Below are positions 16,011 to 25,700 of a DNA stretch of 56,888 nucleotides, one piece after another. The notes beneath the pieces are model-generated. The model saw nothing but the letters and a program-made list of their open reading frames with translations, had not been told where the DNA came from and did not search any database. The position numbers and the translations under genes are program-made. Origin of the DNA: Acidobacteriota bacterium (GTDB taxonomy: Bacteria; Acidobacteriota; Vicinamibacteria; Fen-336); assembly GCA_003223555.1 (NCBI GenBank), contig QHVM01000071.1, positions 1-56,888 of the forward strand, read 5' to 3'. How positions within the stretch are numbered: the first letter of the stretch is position 1; each line of letters starts with the position of its first letter.

Positions 16011-17381
16011 ATGAAAGTCGACGTCGTCATCATCGGGAGCGGCCAGGCGGGCGTTCCGCTGGCCGCGCGGCTGGCCGGCGCCGGGCGCAAGGTGGTCCTG
16101 GCGGAGCGCAAGGCGCTCGGCGGCACTTGCGTCAACTACGGGTGCACCCCCACCAAGACGATGGTGGCCAGCGCGCGGGCCGCGCACGTGGCCCGCACCG
16201 CCGGCCGCCTCGGGGTGAGGGCCGCCGGGGTGAGAGTGAGCCTCGCCGCCGTGGTCGACCGCAAGGACGCCATCGTCCGGCGGTGGCGCGAGGGCATCGC
16301 CAAGCGGCTCCAGGAAGCCGGCCCCCGGCTCAAGCTCGTTCGCGGCCAGGCGCGGTTCCGGGGCCCGCGGCAGGTCGAGGTCGCCGGCGACCGCTACGAG
16401 GCCGACACCGTCATCGTCAACGTCGGCGCGCGGCCCGCCGTCCCGCCCATCGACGGGCTGGAGAAGCTGCCCTGGCTCGACAACACCCGTGTCATGCGGC
16501 TCCGCCAGGTCCCGCCCCACCTCATCGTCCTCGGCGGCGGCTACATCGGCTGCGAGTTCGCCCAGATGTTCCGGCGCTTCGGCTCACGGGTGACCATCGT
16601 CGACCAGGCCGAGCACCTCATGTCGATGGAGGAGCCCGAGGCGTGCACGGCACTGGAGAAGGCGTTCCGGGCGGAACGGATCCGCCTGGTGTTGAAGACC
16701 AAGGCGGAGTCCGCCACCGGGCGGCGAGGGGCGGTCACCTTGCGGCTCGACAAGCGCCGGAGCGTGACGGGCTCGCACCTGTTGGTCGCCGTCGGACGCC
16801 GGCCGAACACCGACGACCTCGGCGCCGATGCCGCCGGCGTGCGCCTGGACAAGAAGGGGTACATCGAGGTCGACGACCGCTACCGTACGAGCGCCGACGG
16901 GGTCTATGCGGTGGGCGACTGCGTGCCTGGCCCGCAGTTCACCCACGCCTCCTGGGACGACCACCGCATCCTCTTCGACCTGCTGCAGGGACAGGGCGCG
17001 CGTAGCCGCAAGGACCGGCTGATCCCGATCACGGCCTTCACCGATCCCCAGGTCGCCCGCATCGGGCTCACCGAGCGCGACGCGCGGGCGCAGGGCCACG
17101 AGCCGGAGGTGGCCACCCTAGCGTTCGAGGAGATCGCCCGGGCGACCGAGACCGGCGAGACCGCCGGAACGATGAAGGTGCTCCTCGACCCCGCCACGGA
17201 GAAGGTGCTGGGGGCCTCGATCGTGGGCGCCGAGGCGGGCGAGCTGATCCACGTCTTCGCGCCGCTCATGATGGCCGGTGCGCCCGCGCGCGCCATCGTC
17301 GACGCGGAGTTCGTCCACCCGACCTTCGCCGAGGGCGTACAGAGCCTGGTGATGAAGCTGAAGCGTTACGAGATCGAATGA
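16011..17381 (+). CDS. MerA/dihydrolipoamide-dehydrogenase-like FAD disulfide oxidoreductase
   Basis: A 456-residue flavoprotein. The FAD motif is VVIIGSGQAGVPLAARLAG. The redox-active disulfide is in ALGGTCVNYGCTPTKTM (CxxxxC, residues about 40-45). The NAD(P) motif is LIVLGGGYIGCEFAQMF. The second FAD block is TSADGVYAVGDCVPG, and the C-terminal dimer motif is FVHPTFAEGVQSLV with the catalytic His-Glu pair region. There is no N-terminal HMA domain and no C-terminal cysteine pair as in true mercuric reductase. It therefore belongs to the broad MerA-like group that reduces unknown disulfide or quinone substrates. The gene is divergent from the SGNH gene and convergent with udgX. Confidence 0.87.
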   Translation: MKVDVVIIGSGQAGVPLAARLAGAGRKVVLAERKALGGTCVNYGCTPTKTMVASARAAHVARTAGRLGVRAAGVRVSLAAVVDRKDAIVRRWREGIAKRLQEAGPRLKLVRGQARFRGPRQVEVAGDRYEADTVIVNVGARPAVPPIDGLEKLPWLDNTRVMRLRQVPPHLIVLGGGYIGCEFAQMFRRFGSRVTIVDQAEHLMSMEEPEACTALEKAFRAERIRLVLKTKAESATGRRGAVTLRLDKRRSVTGSHLLVAVGRRPNTDDLGADAAGVRLDKKGYIEVDDRYRTSADGVYAVGDCVPGPQFTHASWDDHRILFDLLQGQGARSRKDRLIPITAFTDPQVARIGLTERDARAQGHEPEVATLAFEEIARATETGETAGTMKVLLDPATEKVLGASIVGAEAGELIHVFAPLMMAGAPARAIVDAEFVHPTFAEGVQSLVMKLKRYEIE

Positions 17382-17389
17382 AGGCGGGC

Positions 17390-17997
17390 TCAGCCGGCCA
17401 GCGCCCTGGCCACCTTCTTGAGGTCCTCGACGAAGCGGGCCCGCTCCGCCCGGCGTGTCTCGTCGTCCGGCGCGCGCAGGATCGACGACGGATGGACCGT
17501 GGCGGTGACCAGCCGAGAAGGGCCTGGGCGGCGGTCGAGCCGAGGCAGACGACCGCCTCGGGGTGCACGACCGCGATCTCGGCCTGGAGCCAGGGCAGGC
17601 AGGCCGTGATCTCCACCACGTCGGGCTTCGAGTGGATGCGTCGCTTGCCGCGCGGCTCCCACTTGAAGTGCTTCACGACGTTGGTGACGTAGGCCTGCCC
17701 ACGGTCGATCCCGGCCTCTTCCAGCGCGCGGTCCAGGAGCTTCCCGGCCGGCCCCACGAAGGGCCGACCGGCCAGGTCCTCGTCGTTGCCGGGTTGCTCG
17801 CCGACGAACATCACCTGGGCCTTCCGCGCCCCCTCGCCGAAGACCGTCTGCGTGCCGCGCTTCCAGAGGTCGCACGCCTTGCAGCCGGCGGCGGCGGTGC
17901 GCAGCGCGGGCAACGTGGGCCGGGCCGGCACGAGCGGGGCCGCGGTTTCCATCACCCGCTTCGGTCCGGGGACCACCCTCGGCTTCGCGACGGCCAT
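17390..17997 (-). pseudogene. udgX: UdgX-type uracil-DNA glycosylase, broken by internal deletion and frameshift
   Basis: The frame from 17997 encodes a UDG superfamily protein with UdgX hallmarks. These are the motif A variant VMFVGEQPGNDEDLAGRPFV, iron-sulfur cysteines CKACDLW and CLPWL, and the R-loop KRRIHSKP, whose His makes a covalent bond to DNA in UdgX. After AAQALLG (near 17510) the frame is lost. The correct C-terminus continues in another frame as TATVHPSSILRAPDDE and LKKVARALAG, ending at 17390. Compared with the family, about 25 residues between these two parts are missing, so more than a single-base error is involved. The motif B His (HPSS) is therefore out of frame and the product should be inactive unless the assembly is wrong here. 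Confidence 0.75.
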
Positions 17998-18089
17998 GGA
18001 TCCATTGTGCTTCGAAGCGGGCCGTCCGGGGCGATGACGGGCCACAAAGCGTCACCGGCCGCGCCCGGGAGCGTTCACGGGGGCTCGTC

Positions 18090-18119
18090 TTGACAAGCCA
18101 CGCCGCTCCGGACCAGAAT
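18090..18119 (+). promoter_or_regulatory. Candidate sigma-70 promoter for dnaE2
   Basis: A perfect TTGACA (18090-18095) is followed after 18 bases by CAGAAT (18114-18119), four of six matches to the -10 consensus. Transcription would begin near 18126, giving a leader of about 45 bases before the dnaE2 start. No CTGT-N8-ACAG or GAAC-type SOS box is clear. Confidence 0.4.
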
Positions 18120-18168
18120 CGAACTGTAGCGAAGAAAAAGCGAATACAGGTCTCCCTCCTCGCTTCCC

Positions 18169-21100
18169 ATGTACGTCGAGCTGCACGCCCGCTCCGCCTT
18201 CAGCTTCCTCCAGGGCGCCTCGCTGCCCGAGGAGATGGCCCAGATCTGCGCCGACCACGGCATGGGGGCGCTGGCGCTCGTCGACCGCGACGGCGTCTAC
18301 GGCGCCCCGCGCTTCCACCAGGCGGCCAAGAAGCTCGGGATCAGGGCCCACATCGGGGCCGAGGTCCCGGTGGAGGGCGCCGGGCGCTGGCCGCTGCTCG
18401 CCCGCAACCGGACCGGCTACCAGCGCCTCTGCCGCCTCGTCAGCCTCTACAAGCTGCGGTCGAAGAAGGGCGAGGGGGCGGCCACCGCCGAAGAGATGGC
18501 CGAGCACGCCGAGGGGCTCGTCTGCCTGACCGGCGGCGACGACGGCCCCCTGGCCGAGGCGCTCGCGCGGGGCGGGGCCGGCGAGGCGCGGCAGGAAGCG
18601 GAGCGGCTCATCGGCATCTTCGGCCGCGAGAACGTCTACGCCGAGCTGCAGCGGCACTACGACCCCGTCGAGGAGGCGCGCAACCAGGCGGTGGCCGAGA
18701 TCGCGGGCCGCCTGGGTCTCCCCCTCCTCGCCACCAACGGCGTCGCTCACGCCACGCCCGCCCAGCGCGAGGTGCTGGACGTGTTCACCTGCCTGCGGAA
18801 CCACACGACGCTGAAGCAGGCGGGGCGGCTCCTCACCAGGAACGCCGCCCGCCACCTCAAGCGGCCGGCGTCCATGGCGCGGCTGTTCCGCGACCTCCCC
18901 GAGGCGGTGGCCCGGACCGAGGAGCTGTCGTCGCGGCTGCAGTTCACCCTCGCCGACCTCGGCTACGAGTTCCCGCGTTACCCGGTGCCGGAAGGCGAGA
19001 CGACCTCTTCCTTCCTACGGAAGCGCACGGGCGAGGGCGCGCGCCAACGCTACCGCCCCTATCACGAGAAGGCGCAGCAGCAGATCGAGCGCGAGCTGGC
19101 CCTCATCGAGAAGCTGGACCTGGCCGGCTACTTCCTCATCGTGTGGGACATCGTGCGCTACTGCCGCGAGGCGGGGATCCTGATCCAGGGCCGCGGCTCC
19201 GCGGCCAACAGCGCCGTCTGCTACGCGCTCGGCATCACCGCCGTGGACCCGGTGGGGATGGACCTGCTCTTCGAGCGCTTCCTCTCCGAGGAGCGCGGGG
19301 AGTGGCCCGACATCGACCTCGACCTGCCGAGCGGCGACCGCCGCGAGAAGGTGATCCAGCACGTCTACGAGCGCTACGGCCAGCGGGGAGCGGCCATGAC
19401 CGCCAACGTCATCACCTACCGCGGCCGCTCCGCCGTGCGCGAGGTGGGCAAGGTCCTGGACTTCGCGCCCGAGGACCTCGGCCGGCTGTCGAGCCTCGTC
19501 TCCCGCTTCGAGTGGAAGGACCCCAAGGACACCGACGTCAAGGCCTTCCGCACCGCCGGCTTCGACCTCGCCGACCGGCGGATCGTGAAGTTCCTTCAGC
19601 TCTACCGGGCCGTGCAGGATCTGCCCCGCCACCTCGGACAGCATTCCGGCGGCATGGTCGTCTGCCAGGGCCAGCTCGACGCGGTCGTGCCCCTGGAGCC
19701 GGCCAGCATGCCCGGTCGCGTCGTCGTGCAGTGGGACAAGGACGACTGCGCGGACCTGGGCATCGTCAAGGTCGACCTGCTCGGGCTGGGGATGATGGCC
19801 GTGCTCGAGGACTCGATCACGATCATCCGCGAGGCGTGGGGCGAGGAGGTGGACCTGGCCCACCTCCCTCCCGACGACCCCGACGTCTACGCCTCGCTGC
19901 AGAGGGCCGACACGGTGGGCCTCTTCCAGGTGGAGAGCCGGGCCCAGATGGCCTGCCTGCCCCGGCTGAAGCCGAAGAGCTTCTACGACATCGTGGTCGA
20001 GGTGGCGATCATCCGCCCCGGCCCCATCGTCGGGAACATGGTCCATCCTTATCTGAAGCGGCGGGCGGGGCGCGAGGCGCCCGAGTGCCTGCACCCGTCG
20101 CTGGAGCCGATCCTGCGCCGGACCCTCGGCGTGCCGCTCTTCCAGGAGCAGCTCCTGCGCATGGCCATGGTCGCGGCCGGCTTCTCCGGGGGTGAGGCCG
20201 AGGAGCTGCGCCGGGCGTTCGGCTGCAAGCGCTCCGAGCGCCGCATGAAGGACGTGGAGGTGAAGCTGCGCCGGGGCATGGACCGCAACGGCATCACCGG
20301 CGCGACCCAGGACGCCATCGTGCAGTCCATCACCTCGTTCGCCCTCTACGGCTTCCCCGAGTCGCACGCGGCCAGCTTCGCGCTCATCGCGTACGCCAGC
20401 GCGTGGCTCAAGTGCCGCTACCCGGCCGCCTTCACCGCCGCCATGCTCAACAACCAGCCGATGGGCTTCTACCACCCGGCCACGCTGGTCAAGGACGCCC
20501 AGCGCCACGGCGTGCGCATCCGGCCGGCGGACGTGGCCCGCTCGCAGTGGGACTGCACGATCGAGGTGGAACCCCGGGAGGACGCAGGTCCTCCCGCACA
20601 AAGAGCGAGCGAGGGATTCACTCCCGAGCGAGCGAAAGTCATTCGTTACCTGCGGCTGGGCCTGCGCTACGTGCGCGGCCTGCGGGAGGAAGCGGGCAAG
20701 GCCCTGGTGGCCGAGCGCACGCGAGGACCCTTCGCCGGGATCGACGACCTCGCCCGCCGGGTGCCGCAGCTCCGCAAGGACGAGATGGCGACGCTGGCCG
20801 AAGCGGGGGCGCTGAACTTCATCCGCCGCGAGACCGCGCCTCTCCACCGCCGCGACGCGCTCTGGCACGCGGCCCGGGCCGTGCGGCCGCCGGGGGAGCT
20901 GTTCCGCGCCGCCCTCCCGGAGGAGGGCCCGTCCCCGCTCGCGCCCATGACGGCCGACGAGCGGCGGGAGGCCGATTATCGCGACACCGGGCTCACCATC
21001 GGCCCCCATCCCATGGCCGCCCGCCGGGCGGAGATGCGGCGCCGGGGCGTGCTGCGCGCGGCCGACCTGCTGCGCCTGAGCGACGGACTCCACGTGCAGG

Positions 21101-21360
21101 TGGCCGGGGCCGTGATCTGCCGCCAGCGGCCGGGCACCGCGAAGGGCTTCCTGTTCCTGAGCCTGGAGGACGAGACCGGCATCGCCAACGCCATCGTCAC
21201 CCCCGATCTCTTCGACGCGAACCGGGAGGTGCTGGTGGGTGAGCCCTTCATCATCGTGGACGGAGTGCTCCAGCACCGGGACGGCGTCGTTTCCGTGAAG
21301 GCGCAGCGCGTCGAGCCCTGCCCGCGGGGGGCCGCCGTGCCGTCCCACGACTTTCATTGA
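18169..21360 (+). CDS. dnaE2: Error-prone DNA polymerase III alpha, DnaE2/ImuC
   Basis: A 1063-residue C-family polymerase. The N-terminal PHP domain (YVELHARSAFSFLQGASLPE) is followed by the palm with the catalytic PDIDLDLPSGDRR motif (near residue 385) and upstream VWDIVRYCREAGILIQGRGS. Fingers and the tandem helix-hairpin-helix region follow, and a C-terminal OB domain (VQVAGAVICRQRPGTAKG). The length and the lack of a C-terminal clamp tail fit DnaE2 rather than replicative DnaE1. DnaE2 works with ImuA and ImuB in mutagenic lesion bypass, but neither is next to it here. The neighbouring divergent gene is the broken udgX. A stretch near 20575-20650 is an insertion with Glu/Arg-rich sequence not seen in close relatives. 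Confidence 0.92.
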   Translation: MYVELHARSAFSFLQGASLPEEMAQICADHGMGALALVDRDGVYGAPRFHQAAKKLGIRAHIGAEVPVEGAGRWPLLARNRTGYQRLCRLVSLYKLRSKKGEGAATAEEMAEHAEGLVCLTGGDDGPLAEALARGGAGEARQEAERLIGIFGRENVYAELQRHYDPVEEARNQAVAEIAGRLGLPLLATNGVAHATPAQREVLDVFTCLRNHTTLKQAGRLLTRNAARHLKRPASMARLFRDLPEAVARTEELSSRLQFTLADLGYEFPRYPVPEGETTSSFLRKRTGEGARQRYRPYHEKAQQQIERELALIEKLDLAGYFLIVWDIVRYCREAGILIQGRGSAANSAVCYALGITAVDPVGMDLLFERFLSEERGEWPDIDLDLPSGDRREKVIQHVYERYGQRGAAMTANVITYRGRSAVREVGKVLDFAPEDLGRLSSLVSRFEWKDPKDTDVKAFRTAGFDLADRRIVKFLQLYRAVQDLPRHLGQHSGGMVVCQGQLDAVVPLEPASMPGRVVVQWDKDDCADLGIVKVDLLGLGMMAVLEDSITIIREAWGEEVDLAHLPPDDPDVYASLQRADTVGLFQVESRAQMACLPRLKPKSFYDIVVEVAIIRPGPIVGNMVHPYLKRRAGREAPECLHPSLEPILRRTLGVPLFQEQLLRMAMVAAGFSGGEAEELRRAFGCKRSERRMKDVEVKLRRGMDRNGITGATQDAIVQSITSFALYGFPESHAASFALIAYASAWLKCRYPAAFTAAMLNNQPMGFYHPATLVKDAQRHGVRIRPADVARSQWDCTIEVEPREDAGPPAQRASEGFTPERAKVIRYLRLGLRYVRGLREEAGKALVAERTRGPFAGIDDLARRVPQLRKDEMATLAEAGALNFIRRETAPLHRRDALWHAARAVRPPGELFRAALPEEGPSPLAPMTADERREADYRDTGLTIGPHPMAARRAEMRRRGVLRAADLLRLSDGLHVQVAGAVICRQRPGTAKGFLFLSLEDETGIANAIVTPDLFDANREVLVGEPFIIVDGVLQHRDGVVSVKAQRVEPCPRGAAVPSHDFH

Positions 21361-21384
21361 GCGGGACGGGACGTCGGTCTCACC

Positions 21385-21459
21385 TCAGAAGGCGAGCGTG
21401 CGGCTCAGCCGGAGCTCCGTGGCGCCGCCGAAGCGCGCCGAGAGCTGGTACGCGTCCAT
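21385..21459 (-). pseudogene. Possible outer-membrane barrel C-terminal remnant
   Basis: A short minus-strand frame downstream of the peroxiredoxin reads MDAYQLSARFGGATELRLSR and ends LAF. Alternating polar and hydrophobic residues with a final Phe look like the last two strands and beta-signal of an outer-membrane protein. It has no room for the rest of the protein. It may be a leftover after a deletion, or chance. Confidence 0.25.
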
Positions 21460-21473
21460 TGAAGCTCCCAGGT

Positions 21474-22127
21474 TCACTTCGGCTGGGGCACGATCCTCAG
21501 GTACGGCTTGGGCGCCTTCCAGCCGCCGGGGAACTTCTGCTTCGCCTCGTCGTCCGAGACTGCCGGCACGATGATCACGTCCTCGCCCTGCTTCCAGTTC
21601 ACCGGCGTCGCCACCTTGTGCTTGGCGGTGAGCTGGATGGAATCGATGACGCGCAGCACCTCGTCGAAGTTGCGTCCGGTGCTCATCGGGTAGGTCAGGA
21701 TGAGCTTGATCTTCTTGTCGGGGCCGATCACGAACACCGACCGCACGGTGGCGTTGTCCGCCGCGGTGCGCTTGCCGCCCGCCGCGTTGGGGTGGATCAT
21801 GTCGTACATCTTCGCCACGTTGAGGTCGGAGTCGCCGATGATCGGGTAGTTCGGCGCCGCCCCCTGCGTCTCCTCGATGTCCCGGGCCCAACGCTTGTGG
21901 TCGTCGACCGGATCGACGCTGAGGCCGATGATCTTGACGTTGCGCTTCGCGAACTCCGGCTTGAGCTTGGCCATGTAGCCGAGCTCGGTCGTGCAGACCG
22001 GAGTGAAGTCCTTGGGGTGGGAGAACAGGATGGCCCACCCGTCTCCGATCCACTTGTGGAAGTCGATCTTGCCCTCGGTCGTCTCCGCGGTGAAGTTCGG
22101 GGCCTCGTCTCCTATGCGCAATGACAT
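21474..22127 (-). CDS. 1-Cys peroxiredoxin (Prx6 type)
   Basis: A 217-residue cytosolic peroxidase that reduces peroxides through one catalytic cysteine. The active site is HPKDFTPVCTTELGYMAKL (Cys near residue 46). The Prx6-specific C-terminal extension includes VATPVNWKQGEDVIIVP and FPGGWKAPKPYLRIVP. There is no resolving cysteine, so an outside reductant is needed. The ATG at 22127 has a good GGAGG site nine bases upstream. It is transcribed alone, divergent from the small secreted protein that follows. Confidence 0.92.
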   Translation of the reverse strand: MSLRIGDEAPNFTAETTEGKIDFHKWIGDGWAILFSHPKDFTPVCTTELGYMAKLKPEFAKRNVKIIGLSVDPVDDHKRWARDIEETQGAAPNYPIIGDSDLNVAKMYDMIHPNAAGGKRTAADNATVRSVFVIGPDKKIKLILTYPMSTGRNFDEVLRVIDSIQLTAKHKVATPVNWKQGEDVIIVPAVSDDEAKQKFPGGWKAPKPYLRIVPQPK

Positions 22128-22259
22128 GACGTCCTCCTGAATGCTGGGAACCACGATTATAGGGTTTTTCTAGGACCGCCGTCTCCCGCCGAACAACCCG
22201 GGGCCGCCAGCGTTCTTTGGGGTAAGCCGTCCACGATGCGGGCGGCAAAGGAGGATACG

Positions 22260-22652
22260 ATGACGAAGCAGCTCTTCAAGGCTCTGGGAGCGGTCGGCCT
22301 CGTGGCCGCGCTCGTGGCCCTTTCGGTCCCGGCCGGCGCGGCCGACATGCGGGCCAAGATCCCCTTCAGCTTCAAGGTCAACGGCAAGACGCTGCCGGCC
22401 GGCGTCTACACCTTCTCGACGTCGCAGACGTCGCTGCTCGTCCGCGGCTACGGCGACGGCGCGATCGCCCTGACCAATCGCCTCGAGTCCCGCACGGACA
22501 ACCAGGCCAAGGCGATCTTCCACAAGTACGGCGACAGCTACGTCCTGCGCCAGGTCTGGACGGGCGCGGGCGCCGGTCGCGACATCCCGGAGCGTCGGCG
22601 CGCCGAGCGCGAGCTGGCGAGCTTCGAGCGCGTGGCCATCCCGCTGCCGTAG
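22260..22652 (+). CDS. Small secreted protein of an Acidobacteria-type family
   Basis: A 130-residue protein with a clear signal peptide (KALGAVGLVAALVALSVPAGAA). The mature domain begins with KIPFSFKVNGKTLPAGVYTF, a motif I associate with small secreted beta-rich proteins common in Acidobacteria. Function is unknown. The start is fixed by an AAAGGAGG site six bases upstream. A strong hairpin follows the stop. It stands alone between divergent and convergent neighbours. Confidence 0.7.
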   Translation: MTKQLFKALGAVGLVAALVALSVPAGAADMRAKIPFSFKVNGKTLPAGVYTFSTSQTSLLVRGYGDGAIALTNRLESRTDNQAKAIFHKYGDSYVLRQVWTGAGAGRDIPERRRAERELASFERVAIPLP

Positions 22653-22677
22653 CGACGGGGTTGCGGTCTCCGCGCTC

Positions 22678-22711
22678 CGGCAACCCGAAGGGCGCACTCT
22701 TCGGGTTGCCG
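22678..22711. terminator. Long perfect hairpin between convergent genes
   Basis: Perfect 13-base inverted repeat CGGCAACCCGAAG (22678-22690) and CTTCGGGTTGCCG (22699-22711) with an 8-base loop. It sits between the stops of the small secreted protein gene (+) and the PAP2 fusion gene (-). Neither side has a real T tract, so it may be a weak bidirectional terminator or an RNA-stabilising end. Confidence 0.55.
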
Positions 22712-22733
22712 AATCATTTCGACCCTCCCCCGC

Positions 22734-25700
22734 TCAGAACACCTTGAATGCGGTGGCCCTCAGGACCTGGGCGCCCTTCCTCCCCTCGCGGTCGCGGGCC
22801 TGGAAGCCGTAGCCCCAATCGACGGCCAGGAGAAGCCCGTGGGGAAGCACGGTCTCCACACCCGCCCCCGCGCCCAGGTATGGCTTCTCGCGCGGGCCGA
22901 AGCCTGGATCGCGGACGAACGCGCCGTCGAGAAAACCGTCGAGCCGCAGGCGCCGCGCGGCATTCCAGCTCGCGGCGGTGCGCAGGAGAGCTCCGCGGTC
23001 GTAGCGCAGCCCGGCGCTCGGGTAGCCGCGCAGCCGGTTGTCGAAGCCGTCGAAGGTGAAGCGGCTGAAGCGGTCGAGGCCGCGGCCGGCCATCCACGAC
23101 AGCCGGGCCTGGCCGACCGCCCGCGGCGAGAACACGAACGACCGGCCGGCGTCCGCGCCGTACCGCTGGAAGCCGATCGCCTGCGGGCCGAACTCCGGAT
23201 TGCCCGTGAATCCCCAGGCCGGCCAGCGCTGGCGCCGCGCGTAGCCCCACCAGAGGGACGCCGACCACGGCCCCTGCTGCGCCTCGAGGGCGAGGCGCAG
23301 GCCGTGCACGGGCGTGCTCGCGGGGGGCGCGAAGGCCGGGTCGGCGAAGCCCGCCCGGCGGAAGCGCGTGTAGCCCAGCTCGTAGTCGGCCCGCGCCCGC
23401 CAGCGCGGGCCGAGCGGGCGGAGCAGGCCGAGCGTGAGCCGGGCCGGCCGCTGGCGCACGTCCTCGGCGTAGACCTCGACGCCTTCGCGGAACGAGCGGT
23501 CGTTGTACTCCACGAAGGTCGCAAAGCCCGTGCCGTGGAGCTGCAGCCGGGTACCGCCCAGCGACGGCACGGCGAAGGCCGCCTGGGCGAAGGCACCGCC
23601 ACAGAACGCGTTGACCTGCGCGCCCGTGCCGAGGAAGTCGAAGTCGACGTAGCTCAGCGCCGCGAACGGCAGCGGATGGTCGATGTCGGGATCGACGAGC
23701 ACGCCCGCGGCGATCGTCCGCACCCGCTGCGCCTTGCCCGCCGCCACCCTTTGCGTGCCCGGACCCGGAACGTTCCCGGGCTCGACCGGCTTGCCGATGC
23801 GCCGGAGGTACCGGAAGCCCTCCGGCGTCTCCTGCATCATCACCGCAGGCGACGCGTGGGCGGCGGCGAGCCGGGCCGCGAAGCCGGCCGGGTTCGGCTC
23901 GTGCTGCGCGAGCGTGAGCACGCGGTGGATCGGCGTGCGGTAGCCGGCGCCGGCGTAGACCTGGTGCGCCTCCGACCGCCCGAGCAGCCACGCCATGCGG
24001 CCGCCGGCCTCGACGGGGACGAACTCGTCCTCCTGCTGGGCGGAGATGATCGCGCCCCGCAGGGAGGTCTGGCTCGCGGCGACCCGGAGCATCGCGAAGC
24101 TGTCGGCGTCGATCCAGACCCGGCCCCGGAAGAGCGACCGTCCCTCCGCCCTCGGCTCGAAGGCCAGCACGTAGGCGTCCCGGCCGCGCTCCTTCTCCCG
24201 GCCCTCCAGGTGATAGCGGTAGACCTCGCTGAGCGAGATCGCGAGGGGCGGTTCGCTCACCCTCTCCGGCTCGACGATGGGCAGGCGCGGCACGCCATCC
24301 TTCTCCGTCTCGTAGTCGAGGCCGTTGAGCCGGATGTGGCGCTGCTCGACCTCCGAGACCCCCGGCGCCTCATAGATGACCGTCTCCGAGCTGATCGTCA
24401 TCGGCGCATCCAGGCCGGGCACCTGGAAGCTGATGACCATCGTGCCCGACGCGATGAGGCTCCGCACCTGCCGGCGCTGGCGGGCGGCGGCGGCCTGGTG
24501 GCGGGCGATGACTTCCTCGACGGTCAGGCTCCTCTGCCCCGTGACGTCTACCGCGGAGATGAAGCGGCCCTCGTCGGCGCCGCTCCAGCCGGCGATGCGC
24601 AGCAGGAAGGTCCGGTCCACGCCCGGCAGCTCCGCGTGGGGGCCGAGGGCCGCCGGGAACGTCTCGCCGGGCGCGGCGCCCGGGTCGAGCGGCCGGACCT
24701 CGATCCGCATCGCGCCGGGCGCGACCGAGACCGCCCGCAGCGGCGCGTAGGGGTCCACGAGAGCGATCGCCTCCAGCGTTCGCGGATGGAGGAAGACCCG
24801 GCTCGTGCAGGCTTCGGCGGTTGATGGCCGCGCTGGCTCGCACATGATGCGGACCTGCCCCAGCGGGCTGAGGCCCGCCGGTAGCAGCTCGCCCAGGCGG
24901 GCCATCGCCAGCACCAGGGCCGGATCCACGGCGGGGGCCAGCACACGCTCCCCTGCGGAGGCCGTGGTGAGCGAGAGCAGGGCCGGGATCGACGGCGAGC
25001 CCTCGAAGCGGCGCCAGACGGGAACTCCGGCCATGTCGGCCGGGAGCGGGCGGTTGGCGCCCGCCACGACGAAGTCGATGTACGCCCCGAGGCCGCGCTG
25101 CCACAACTGCGGCCAGGCCGGCGCCTTTGCCTCCAGACCGAGCAGGATCGACGGCTGTTGCGAGCGCAACTCGGTGGCCCGCGTCTTCAGGCGGAAGACG
25201 TCTTCCTCGACGCTGTCGCCGGCCGCTCTCAGCAGGAGATCCGTCTGCGCGCCACGCTCGCGCAGGCGGCTCAGCAGGTCCACCGGCCACTCCGCGCCCG
25301 GCGCGGCCGGCATCACCACCTCGACTCCGGCGAGCCGGTCTCCCGTGCCCAGCAGCGCCTCGGCCTGCTCCGTGGTCGCCTCCCAGGCCACGCATTCCGC
25401 GCACGGCGGCCCGACCGCAGTCGCCGCCGCGGCCGGCCGGCCGAGAAGGAGCGCGAGCAGGAGCGAGCCGGCCGCCTTCGTAGCGGCAGCCTTGACGGCG
25501 GCCTGGTGACGCGACCGCCGGTAGTCGCGCCAGCGCACCCAGGCCTCCGTGCCGGAGAAGCAGACCGCCATCCAGCCGATGCCGGCCACGAAGCCGGCCA
25601 CCACGTCGCTGAAGTAGTGCACGCCGAGGTAGATCCGGCTGGCCCCGATGGCGAGGGCCGACAACCCGCACGCGAGCACGGCGGCCAGGCGCCACGCGCG

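Noticed and set aside
18123-18151. CTGT and ACAG near the dnaE2 start as a LexA box
   Set aside because: The two half-sites are 18 bases apart instead of 8, so this is not a standard SOS box.
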